Shown: positions 7,757 to 13,722 of the stretch, piece after piece
How positions within the stretch are numbered: position 1 is the first letter of the stretch
Layout: every line of letters starts with the position of its first letter
Source: CAWKEY01 sp963848675
Lineage (GTDB): Bacteria > Pseudomonadota > Gammaproteobacteria > Methylococcales > Methylomonadaceae
Assembly (NCBI GenBank): GCA_963848675.1
Contig: CAWKEY010000050.1
Location: 1-19,230 of the forward strand
Length of the DNA stretch: 19,230 nt
Direction of reading: 5' to 3'
The notes under the pieces: generated by a model
The model's database searches: none
What the model saw: only the letters and a program-made list of their open reading frames with translations
What the model was told of the DNA's origin: nothing
Made by a program: the position numbers and the translations under genes

Positions 7757-7860
7757 TACCAATGTCAGAAGTCGACTGCACTACTTGAGATACCTTTAAT
7801 ATTGGTGGATTGGCTAGAAATTCTTAAAGGGAGAGATTTCGAACGTTACGTTTCGACCCA
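7757..7860 (+). repeat. Second, diverged Tni-type IRi end heading the mer cluster
   Basis: ATGTCAGAAGTCGACTGCAC ending at 7781 is a Tni-type end, and the following ~80 bases track the inside of the left end (2991-3090), sharing CACTACTTGAGATAC, TGGATTGGCTAGAAAT and GGGAGAGATT with scattered substitutions and small gaps. It is in the same orientation as the IRi at 2961. So a second element of the same family once started here, only 13 bp from the end of the complete one. No second tni gene set is in the window. Confidence 0.82.
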
Positions 7861-7871
7861 AACCAGTCAAT

Positions 7872-7903
7872 TTGACACCAATTACTTCATAGACAAGTAT
7901 CTG
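7872..7903 (+). promoter_or_regulatory. Candidate MerR-type promoter upstream of merR
   Basis: TTGACA at 7872-7877 and TATCTG at 7898-7903 are separated by 20 bp, longer than the usual 17. The spacer carries a perfect dyad, TACTT-N7-AAGTA (7883-7899). Overlong spacers with a central dyad are the hallmark of promoters controlled by MerR-family activators. It would drive merR and perhaps the whole cluster. The dyad is not the GTAC-rich classical mer operator. Confidence 0.4.
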
Positions 7904-8007
7904 ACCTTTAGCTGCCATTCATAATATTATTCATGGTTATTTATAAATAGCGGATGATTGGAAAAACTGAGAGACAATAAAACCCCCTCAACATTTAGTT
8001 CAATGAA

Positions 8008-8415
8008 ATGCCGCCTTTGACCATCGGCAAACTTGCCAAGCAAACCGAAGTCACCATCGAAACCATTCGTCACTATCAACGCATTGGTTTACTAACGGAA
8101 CCAGCGAAACCAGATGGCGGTTATCGATCTTATTCGGCTAATGCAATCAGCCGAATACGCTTTATCAAACGCGCTCAACAGGCTGGGTTTACCTTGAAGG
8201 AAATTGCCACCTTGTTATCTCTCGATGGCGCACATTGCGCGGATATACGACAACTCGCCGAGTAGAAATGCCAGCAGATCGATCAACAATTGAAGGATTT
8301 AACTGCTCTCCGTCAGATATTGGGAACTCTGGTCAACGACTGTCAGCAGACAGATTCATCCGTACGTTGCGCTATCCTCGATGCGTTTAGCGATGATACA
8401 TCAACTAAGCCCTGA
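8008..8415 (+). pseudogene. merR: merR regulator with in-frame amber stop
   Basis: MerR represses mer genes without Hg(II) and activates them when it binds it. The reading frame gives a MerR-family helix-turn-helix (LTIGKLAKQTEVTIETIRHYQRIGLL), then a TAG at 8263-8265, then continues in the same frame for another 49 codons to TGA at 8413. All three mercury-binding cysteines of MerR have counterparts: one before the stop (GAHCADI) and two after it (VNDCQQ and VRCAIL). One base change, probably CAG to TAG, explains the stop. The 85-residue product would keep the DNA-binding domain but lose the dimer helix and two of three ligands. No clear ribosome binding site precedes the ATG. Unlike classical Gram-negative mer, it is co-directional with merT. 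Confidence 0.85.
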
Positions 8416-8441
8416 TTTTTAAGTACGACACCACCACCCAC

Positions 8442-8472
8442 TTGACTCTGTTCTAAACAACAGGGTTTTGAC
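8442..8472 (+). promoter_or_regulatory. Candidate mer promoter-operator upstream of merT
   Basis: TTGACT at 8442-8447 is followed directly by the dyad CTGTT-N6-AACAG (8448-8463) and, after a 19-bp spacer, by TTTTGA. The layout, a dyad starting right at the -35 and a 19-bp spacer, copies the known PmerT arrangement, although the dyad sequence is different and the -10 is poor. A second TTGACT lies at 8474-8479. Confidence 0.35.
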
Positions 8473-8513
8473 TTCTTGCCAACATTGAGAATTGTTTGGT
8501 TTAGGAGATTCGC

Positions 8514-8882
8514 ATGAATACAGACACTGAAACACCCATTAACACCCCATCATGGTTAGGTATTGGCGCCCTCTTAGCCGCTATAGGCGCTTCGGCATGC
8601 TGTGTCGGGCCATTTTTACTTTTATCTTTAGGCATTGGCGGCGCATGGATGAGCACATTAACGGCACTGGAACCGATCCGACCATATTTCATCATCTTAA
8701 CCCTGCTTTTTATAGGACTCGGATATCGAAAACTCTATCTAACGCCTTACCGCTGTGAGGAAGGTGATATCTGTGCCACATCCGACATCCAACGCCAACA
8801 ACGCCTAATTTTTTGGTTGGGTTCTGTATTCATTCTGATGCTGCTGGTCTTTCCCTGGGTAGCACCTTTTTTCATGGCTTGA
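8514..8882 (+). CDS. merT: Mercuric ion transport protein MerT
   Basis: A 122-residue inner-membrane protein with three hydrophobic segments (about 15-47, 55-73 and 96-121). The vicinal cysteine pair in the first segment (Cys29-Cys30, SACCVGP) and the cytoplasmic pair Cys81/Cys87 (RCEEGDIC) are the metal relay residues of MerT, which takes Hg(II) from periplasmic MerP and passes it inwards. GGAG precedes the ATG at a normal distance (TTTAGGAGATTCGC). Length and motifs are complete. It sits 12 bp upstream of the merP start, so they are co-transcribed. With no merA in the window, import alone would make the cell more sensitive unless reduction is supplied elsewhere. Confidence 0.93.
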   Translation: MNTDTETPINTPSWLGIGALLAAIGASACCVGPFLLLSLGIGGAWMSTLTALEPIRPYFIILTLLFIGLGYRKLYLTPYRCEEGDICATSDIQRQQRLIFWLGSVFILMLLVFPWVAPFFMA

Positions 8883-8894
8883 TAGGAGTCCGAT

Positions 8895-9221
8895 ATGACA
8901 ATTAAAACCAGTTTGTTAATTTTGAGCTTGTCATGAAGCGCGCTATGGATGCCGGCAGCCTATGCTGAAACAACTGTTGCACAGCCAAACCAACAGCAAA
9001 CGGTGACGCTGAATATAGAAAACATGACCTGTGCCATGTGTAGAGTCACCATCAAAAAAGCTTTGCGGAAGGTCGAAGGCGTAAAAGAAGTAAAGGTCGA
9101 TTACGATGCCAAAACTGCGGTGGTCACTTTCGATGGCCTAAAGACCGATAGTACAGCATTGATCAAAGCCACCACAAATGCGGGTTATCCGGGTTCCCTC
9201 GCTCCACCGGTTTCTCGATAA
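8895..9221 (+). pseudogene. merP: merP, signal peptide interrupted by TGA
   Basis: MerP is the periplasmic mercury-binding protein. The heavy-metal-associated domain is intact, with the Cys pair in NMTCAMC, followed by KALRKVEGVKEVKVDYDAKTAVVTF. The natural start is ATG 8895, with GGAG 6 bases upstream, giving the signal-peptide start MTIKTSLLILSLS. The next codon is TGA (8934-8936), after which the frame continues SALWMPAAYAETT, the rest of a signal peptide. An in-frame ATG at 8949, 12 bases after the stop, could restart translation and give a 90-residue form without an export signal. A TGG-to-TGA change is the simplest cause. Whether the restart happens is unknown. Confidence 0.87.
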
Positions 9222-9238
9222 AGCTGAGGATATCGTCT

Positions 9239-9697
9239 ATGTCTGATTGCTGCAGCCCAAATACATCCACCAAAACTAAACAGATTTGTCCTGAATGTGG
9301 TTCGACTTGTAAAAGTGTCGGTATGCCTATGCTTTACCATCAGGTTAGGTTTCCAGAGAACCAGTCGCTTATCACTGATAGCTATTATTTTTGCCCTGTC
9401 CAAACATGCTCAGTTGGGTATTTTTCCAGTGCGGGTAACACTATTCCTAAACAGCATTTACGAAGCTATCAAGCGATTCAAAGCGACGCGCTCTGCTATT
9501 GTTTTGACATTGAGTCCGAGCAGTATTTATTGGCGTTAAAAGATCACCGGGCAGAACCTATCAAAGCTTTTGTCATGCAACGCACCCAAGCCGGGGAATG
9601 TGCTTGTGAAATTAGAAATCCGTCCGGCCAATGCTGTTTAGTGAATTTCAAGCGTTTAGAAAATGAGCACACTACATGTAGCGGCCCGATAACATAA
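9239..9697 (+). CDS. CopZ N-domain-like Fe-S/zinc-binding protein
   Basis: A 152-residue cysteine-rich protein resembling the N-terminal domain of Archaeoglobus CopZ, a copper chaperone whose N-domain holds a [2Fe-2S] cluster and a zinc ion. Visible are Cys4-Cys5, CPEC (17-20) with Cys24, YYFCPVQTCSVGYF (Cys52, Cys57), CYCF (Cys86, Cys88), CACEIRNPSGQCC (Cys121, 123, 132, 133) and Cys147. The heavy-metal domain that follows in CopZ is missing, but the neighbour merP supplies one. The start is 17 bp after merP, so it belongs to the mer operon. A redox or metal hand-off role for Hg or Cu is inferred from the archaeal protein, not shown. Confidence 0.82.
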   Translation: MSDCCSPNTSTKTKQICPECGSTCKSVGMPMLYHQVRFPENQSLITDSYYFCPVQTCSVGYFSSAGNTIPKQHLRSYQAIQSDALCYCFDIESEQYLLALKDHRAEPIKAFVMQRTQAGECACEIRNPSGQCCLVNFKRLENEHTTCSGPIT

Positions 9698-9841
9698 ATT
9701 ACAGGAACCGATTACATCTGTTTTTCGGGACCACATTAGCTGATAATATCGGGGTGCCAGGAACCAGATTAAGTGAGAATGAGCCCACATTAATTGAGAA
9801 CAGCCCGATAACATCCGCCAGGAACCACATTAGCTGAGAAT
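9683..9841 (+). repeat. Degenerate direct repeats, likely an IS or transposon end
   Basis: Units related to GGAACCACATTAGCTGAGAAT lie at 9728-9748, 9760-9780, 9782-9800 and 9821-9841, with a weaker one at 9703-9720. The word GCCCGATAACAT stands at 9683-9694 and again at 9802-9813, each a few bases before a GGAACC unit, so part of the array is itself duplicated about 119 bp apart. Uneven spacing and unit decay rule out CRISPR. Such multiple sites are typical of transposase-binding ends (IS21-like elements come to mind), but no transposase is adjacent. The first units overlap the 3' end of the CopZ-like gene. Confidence 0.65.
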
Positions 9842-9902
9842 GGGGCCGTGGGCACGCCGGCACTTGGGGTGGCTCCGGCTTAGAAGTGGGCACTATTGGC
9901 GA

Positions 9903-10427
9903 TTACGACGACACCAGCTTTGCAATCGCTTGCATTGGCAGTATCAGTCGAAGAGAGCCTGGTAAGCGAACGAAGCCATTAGCTTCGTAGAAGGCAGCAG
10001 CCTGCTCGCTGATGGCGTCTACGATGAGCATGGAAGATCCAATAGAACTGGCACTCGCGTAAGCTCGCTTCACCGCATCCGCGAGCAATAGTGCGCCCAA
10101 CCCCTGTCTTTGTTGATGGCCTGCGACGGCCAGACGGCCCACGAGCGTTGCACTGACCAAAGGATAGCGTGGGATGTGCTTGCGGGCACCCACCGGTACG
10201 TCCCCTTGCGCGAGCGTGGTTGCACACAAGGTATAGTAGCCGAGTACTTCAGTCGGTTCGCGCGGATCGACGAGAACAAATACGCCGTTGATTTTACGCT
10301 TCACATCCTGATTGGCCTGCGTTTTGAAATAGCGATCCAGGCTTTCGACACCGCAGGAAAAGCCAGCGCGATTGTGATGGGAGCCGAATGGTTCGATTTT
10401 TAAGTCTGGCGATATCGCCTCAGTCAT
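9903..10427 (-). CDS. GNAT-family toxin (TacT/AtaT-like)
   Basis: A 174-residue GNAT acetyltransferase. Visible are the opening PFGSHHNRAGFSCGVESLDRYF, GYYTLCATTL in the central strand, the acetyl-CoA loop in RLAVAGHQQRQGLGALLLADA, and the C-terminal AISEQAAAFYEANGFVRLPG. This arrangement, with the short N-terminus and a DUF1778 partner upstream, is that of TacT/AtaT toxins, which acetylate the amino acid on charged tRNA and stop translation. The gene begins directly after the antitoxin stop with no gap. All core motifs are intact. The tRNA target cannot be read from the sequence. Confidence 0.9.
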   Translation of the reverse strand: MTEAISPDLKIEPFGSHHNRAGFSCGVESLDRYFKTQANQDVKRKINGVFVLVDPREPTEVLGYYTLCATTLAQGDVPVGARKHIPRYPLVSATLVGRLAVAGHQQRQGLGALLLADAVKRAYASASSIGSSMLIVDAISEQAAAFYEANGFVRLPGSLRLILPMQAIAKLVSS

Positions 10428-10730
10428 TTATGAAATGATCCGCCGTTTGTGCTCGGCCAGTGCGCGAACAAGTCGCTCACTTGCTTGCGGTGGGCTCATG
10501 AGCGTATCGAAAAATACCTTTCGGTCAAGATCGGAAAGCATAAGTGTTTCATGCTCCGCAATGGTTCGTCGTGCAGCATCGGTAAGTGCCGCTATACAAA
10601 AGTCAGTCAGTTTTCGTGATTCCAGGTGGGCGGCGCGTTCGATCAAGTCCTTCGTCTGTTCATCCAGACGAAAACCGAGTCTTTCCTTTTGTACTGGGTT
10701 TTGTGCTAACTGCACTTTCTTATTGGGCAT
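10428..10730 (-). CDS. DUF1778 ribbon-helix-helix antitoxin (TacA-like)
   Basis: One hundred residues. The N-terminal part KERLGFRLDEQTKDLIERAAHLESRKLTDFCIAALTDAAR is the ribbon-helix-helix of DUF1778, and the tail (LMLSDLDRKVFFDTLMSPPQASERLVRALAEHK) is the toxin-neutralising segment with the usual LSxxD and F-P-x-A-x-x-L pattern. GAGG lies 7 bases before the ATG. It is the first gene of the operon and should repress it together with the toxin; the palindromic promoter just upstream fits that. Confidence 0.9.
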   Translation of the reverse strand: MPNKKVQLAQNPVQKERLGFRLDEQTKDLIERAAHLESRKLTDFCIAALTDAARRTIAEHETLMLSDLDRKVFFDTLMSPPQASERLVRALAEHKRRIIS

Positions 10731-10754
10731 GGCGGAACCTCAGGGGTCATGTTC

Positions 10755-10790
10755 ATCATATTGGCTAATATTGTACGTCAATTTGACGAC
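10755..10790 (-). promoter_or_regulatory. tacAT-like promoter with overlapping palindromes
   Basis: On the minus strand TTGACG serves as -35 and TATGAT as a possible -10 with a short 15-bp spacer. The perfect palindrome CGTCAATTTGACG (10776-10788) overlaps the -35, and ATATT-AGCC-AATAT (10759-10772) lies over the spacer and -10. Both are good candidates for the antitoxin operator. Confidence 0.5.
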
Positions 10791-10824
10791 TTTTAATAGG
10801 CACGCCATTTCTTCAAATTTATTG

Positions 10825-10852
10825 GTTCGATAAAACGATCGTTTTGTCGAAC
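10825..10852. repeat. 28-bp near-perfect palindrome
   Basis: The halves GTTCGATAAAACGA and TCGTTTTGTCGAAC pair at 13 of 14 positions. The same outer words return further on, GTTCGA at 10924-10929 and TCGAAC at 10954-10959, in the same inverted arrangement with a wider gap. A recombinase or regulator site is possible; it has no T-run, so it is not a terminator. Confidence 0.6.
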
Positions 10853-11032
10853 GCCGGCGGCAAGGTCATTTTCCGTCGAAATCAGCCTATTTTCAGTGCA
10901 GAATACTGGTTCTATGAAACAACGTTCGATTTACCTATGAAGAGATGAGTATGTCGAACCATGCTGTCAGTCAATCAGATATGTTCTAGCCGATGGGTAG
11001 CCAGACGCAGTTGCCCGCGCCCAGCCCCCTCA

Positions 11033-11066
11033 GAACTGTACGTGCGAGTTTCCCCGCATACAGCTC
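11033..11066 (-). ncRNA. Group II intron domain V (outer intron)
   Basis: The 34-nt minus-strand sequence starts GAGCTGTATGCGGGGAAACT and ends GTACAGTTC. The lower stem GAGCTGTA/TACAGTTC pairs fully with the conserved G-T at the AGC triad, and the upper stem GCGGG/CTCGC closes a GAAA tetraloop. These are all the defining features of a catalytically competent domain V. Confidence 0.92.
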
Positions 11067-11936
11067 AAGCCTCTTCAAAGGCATCTTTCGACACCCGGTT
11101 ACATAACGATTTTCGGCATACTGATGATTTATGGCAACTGAGATGGTGCATGTAAAGATTGCTTGCCGCATCCGTCCCGCCATCAACTTTTTTCACATAA
11201 TAGTGAGCATCCCAAGGCGTGAGCTTTGTGATGGGCTTCTGACAGGCTGAACACAGGCGATCTTGCCTTAGCCAGACCCGATAAAGTTTCGACCGACCTC
11301 TCTATGATTTCAGCATTTTCTTGCCCCACCGGGACTCAAAATACTGCGCCCATTTAGGGTCGTGCGGATTGGCGTCTGCTTTGATCTTGACATGCCGCTG
11401 TATTGGCGTGTCCGATTCCAGGACCAAGTTAAGCTCTCTTAGCGTTCCATCTTCTTTTTTTTCTGTAGTTGAGAATACCCAGTTCCGGGAGCCTCTGGTT
11501 TTAAAATACCTTTGTTTAACCCAGCGGGCTCCTTTCTCTGGATGCCTCCTTATCGCCCATTGCCATAGCATTGACCAGACAGTGGTATCAACCCGAGCAA
11601 AGGTTTTTTTAGCGACTACATGGCTGTGATAATTCGCCCATCCTCGCAAAATAGGATTAAGCAGCCTTATCAGATTTGCCTGTTTAGCCGTCTTGTTGGC
11701 CTTGATGACTTCCCTGATTTTGTCAAGATGACCTTTGACGTTTGCTTTCGACGGCTTTATCAACAGCTTGCCGTTGTACTTGCGCATGTTCCAACCAAGG
11801 AAGTCGAATCCATTCGTGATGTTCGTTATTTTGGTTTTCTCCGGCGACAGGACTAGTCCACGTTCCGCCAGAAACTCTACCACTGCGGGTTTGACTTCCT
11901 GTTCCAGCCATTCTTTCGAGTTGCCGGTAATAATGA
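11065..11936 (-). pseudogene. ltrA: Group II intron RT/maturase-HNH, C-terminal part with amber stop
   Basis: The reading frame starts at codon remnants of ...F-IITGNSKEWLEQEVKPAV, the residues that normally follow YADD in the reverse-transcriptase palm. It continues through EKTKITNITNGFDFLGW and the maturase (domain X) region NLIRLLNPILRGWANYHSHV to WGKKMLKS. A TAG at 11304-11302 stops it, but the same frame then runs 78 more codons (RGRSKLYRVWLRQDRLCSAC) through a recognisable HNH endonuclease: CSAC, WDAHYYVKKVDGGTDAASNL and HHLSCH. The usual HHI of the HNH is HYY here. The front half, including YADD, is missing because another intron lies there. The gene is not functional. Confidence 0.85.
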
Positions 11937-11976
11937 GTCGAGTCACCCGAGGGAACCGCCCCCTCAGGTGCTCACA

Positions 11977-12010
11977 GATCCGGACTTGAACGTCTCCGCT
12001 CATCCGGCTC
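11977..12010 (-). ncRNA. Group II intron domain V (inner intron), slightly degenerate
   Basis: The 34-nt minus-strand sequence starts GAGCCGGATGAGCGGAGACG and ends AGTCCGGATC. The lower stem pairs except for a G-A mismatch at the catalytic AGC triad, where G-T is usual, and AGCG/CGTT closes a GAGA tetraloop. It starts one base after the maturase stop. A domain VI stem (CCTGAGGGGGCGG / CCCTCGGGTGA) follows. Confidence 0.75.
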
Positions 12011-12631
12011 CTATCGTCCAGCCGTTGCATACAGCACTTTCCAATGAGCAAACAAATTCGGCTGTTTCCGCGCAATGCGATTCAGCCACTGTGCCGCTCG
12101 TCTTTTATGATGCCGTAGGCGTTTGTATTTTCGCGTCGCCCAAATAACCAAGCGTCGCTCAAGACATTTCAGGATCGGATAGAGTGCTGACTTATAATAA
12201 CGACTGAAGTAGTTGATCCACCCTTGAATAATCGGATTGAACATTCGGGCTAAATCTTCCAAGCTCTTGTCGCTACGCTTTGGCCAGCTCCACCCTCTGG
12301 ATGTGCGCCGAATAGCTTTAGCTGCTTTATTGCTGATCGCCGGACTGAAGTTGATAAAGTATTTCCCCCAACGGTTCTTTGAGCGTCTGGGGCGAAACGT
12401 ATAGCCCAGAAAATCAAATACCGTGTTCGGATACTCGCCTTGCCGGTCGTCATCCTGACAGTAGACAATCTTCGTCTTCTCAGGATGAAGTTCCAAACCG
12501 ACGTCCTTCATTCGTACGTTCAGCGCTTGCTTCAGTTGTTCCGCCTGGGCTTCGCTCTTGCAGTGGCACACACTATCATCTGCATAACGTTCGAAGGGAA
12601 TGTCGGGATATTCCCGCTTCATCCATTCGTC
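12011..12631 (-). pseudogene. ltrA: Group II intron RT/maturase, C-terminal half
   Basis: The first readable codons are DEWMKREYPDIPFERYADDSV, with the intact reverse-transcriptase active site YADD. These are followed by LHPEKTKIVYCQDDD and TVFDFLGYTFRPR of the palm/thumb, and by the maturase domain (MFNPIIQGWINYFSRYYKSAL, LERRLVIWATRKYKRLRHHKRRA), ending at TAG 12011. This ending lacks an HNH domain, unlike the outer intron's protein, so the two come from different intron classes. The N-terminal half (fingers, RT motifs 0-4) is removed by the IS at 12633. An internal ATG at 12622 opens the remaining frame, but the product would not be an active reverse transcriptase. Confidence 0.88.
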
Positions 12632-12632
12632 G

Positions 12633-13722
12633 GGCGTTGTTGAATAATTCAGATTTAGCCTTTGGGGAGATACTATGGCATCATCCTGGCTTTCATTTTA
12701 CAGTCACGACACTGCATGCCCTACAAGCACAATGAACCTCGCCGTCACAAGATAGAAAAGAAGCGTTATAAGGTAACCAATTGGCGTGACTACAACAACG
12801 CATTACGGAACCGCGGCGATTTCACGGTATATTTTACCGAAGAAGTGATCGATGAATGGCATCCGCCCAAGACGGGAGGGCGTGGCCGCCCGCAGCTTTA
12901 TTCGGCTCTTGCGATAACGATCAGCTTGATGCTTCGTCAAGTGTTCTGCCTGCCGCTCCGGCAAACGCAAGGCTTTATCAATGCGCTGGTCAAGGCTTTG
13001 GATATCGCCATTAGCGTCCCTGATTTCAGCAGCCTATCCAAGCGCAGTGCGGGCTTGCCCAGGCATAAGCTGACCAAAGGACTGGAGCCTGGCAGTGTTG
13101 TCATTGTCGATTCAACTGGGCTCAAGGTTTACGGTAAGGATGAATGGCATCAGGAAAAACATGATGTTGCGGCACGGCGCACCTGGCGTAAATTGCACCT
13201 TGCCGTCGATGAGAACCATCAATTTTTAGCTTGCGAACTGACTACGCCGGAAACGGGCGATCCCACCGCAGTACCGGATTTGCTTGCCCAAATCGACACG
13301 CCGTTTGACACGTTTATTGCCGATGGCGCCTATGACGGCGAACCCGTGGCCCAGGCCATTTTGGGTTTACAACCTGAAACACAAGTGATCGTTCCGCCGC
13401 ACAAGACAGCTGTTTGTTCACCCGCAGGCGATAGCCAGCGGGACAACCACATCCGGGTCATCGGCCAACATGGCCGCATCGCCTGGCAAAAAAAGACAGG
13501 CTATGGCTTACGCAATTATGCCGAACTTGCCGTGCAAAGATACAAGCGTATTTTTGGCAACACGATGAAAGCGCGCAAATTGCCGCAGCAAAAAGCGGAG
13601 GCTTGGGTTAGCGCAATTGCGCTCAATCTGATGACAAGCCTAGGAATGCCTATGTCTATAAAAATCTAGCGGAGTGCCGAAATGGGTCTTTGCGGCCAAA
13701 ATTTGAATTATTCAACAAAGCC
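12633..13722 (+). mobile_element. IS5-family element, IS903 subgroup
   Basis: Inverted ends are GGCGTTGTTGAATAATTCAG at 12633 and, read inwards from 13722, GGCTTTGTTGAATAATTCAA; the latter resembles the known IS903 end (GGCTTTGTTGAATAA). The 1090-bp length fits. The flanking nonamers (CATTCGTCG and GGCAAGAGT) differ, so the 9-bp duplication expected of IS903 is absent and the flanks do not belong together. Confidence 0.85.
12716..13669 (+). CDS. IS903-type (IS5 family) transposase
   Basis: A 317-residue DDE transposase, apparently intact. The N-terminus is MPYKHNEPRRHKIEKKRYKVTNWRDY. The catalytic core has the first Asp in VVIVDSTGLKVYG, the second in FIADGAYDGEPV and the Glu in the C-terminal QQKAEAWVSAIALNLM helix, with RKLHLAVDENHQFLA between, as in IS903. 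An in-frame ATG at 12662 would add 18 residues, but they are not family-like, so 12716 is preferred. It occupies almost the entire element between the inverted repeats and could still be active. Confidence 0.87.
   Translation: MPYKHNEPRRHKIEKKRYKVTNWRDYNNALRNRGDFTVYFTEEVIDEWHPPKTGGRGRPQLYSALAITISLMLRQVFCLPLRQTQGFINALVKALDIAISVPDFSSLSKRSAGLPRHKLTKGLEPGSVVIVDSTGLKVYGKDEWHQEKHDVAARRTWRKLHLAVDENHQFLACELTTPETGDPTAVPDLLAQIDTPFDTFIADGAYDGEPVAQAILGLQPETQVIVPPHKTAVCSPAGDSQRDNHIRVIGQHGRIAWQKKTGYGLRNYAELAVQRYKRIFGNTMKARKLPQQKAEAWVSAIALNLMTSLGMPMSIKI

Larger units (their letters stand above)
10995..11936 (-). mobile_element. 3' part of outer group II intron
   Basis: The stretch contains, on the minus strand, the last ~210 codons of a reverse transcriptase/maturase, an HNH segment, a perfect domain V (11033-11066) and a domain VI-like stem with a bulged A (GGCTACCC). 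The intron 3' end is placed at about 10995 from the domain VI stem and is approximate. The 5' half (domains I-IV and the front of the gene) is not in the window. Confidence 0.8.
11937..12632 (-). mobile_element. 3' part of inner group II intron, nested in the outer RT gene
   Basis: A second intron remnant with its own maturase end and domains V and VI. Its 3' boundary is placed at 11937 because the sequence there reads CTCGAC, ending in the AC expected of a group II intron, and the next bases TC-ATT-ATT resume the other intron's gene at the codon after YADD. The 5' side is cut at 12632 by the IS903-type element. Confidence 0.72.

Noticed and set aside
9683..9841. CRISPR array
   Set aside because: Units are degenerate, spacing varies from about 1 to 18 bases, and no cas gene is present.
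10435..10833. Plus-strand reading frame of 132 codons
   Set aside because: Antisense shadow of the DUF1778 antitoxin gene.
8263..11304. Alternative genetic code with TAG or TGA as sense codons
   Set aside because: Intact neighbouring genes end normally at TAG or TGA (merT ends in TGA, inner maturase in TAG), so the in-frame stops are mutations or errors.
11065..12631. Diversity-generating retroelement or retron
   Set aside because: Both RT fragments carry maturase regions and are each followed by a group II domain V; no template/variable repeat or msr/msd structure is seen.
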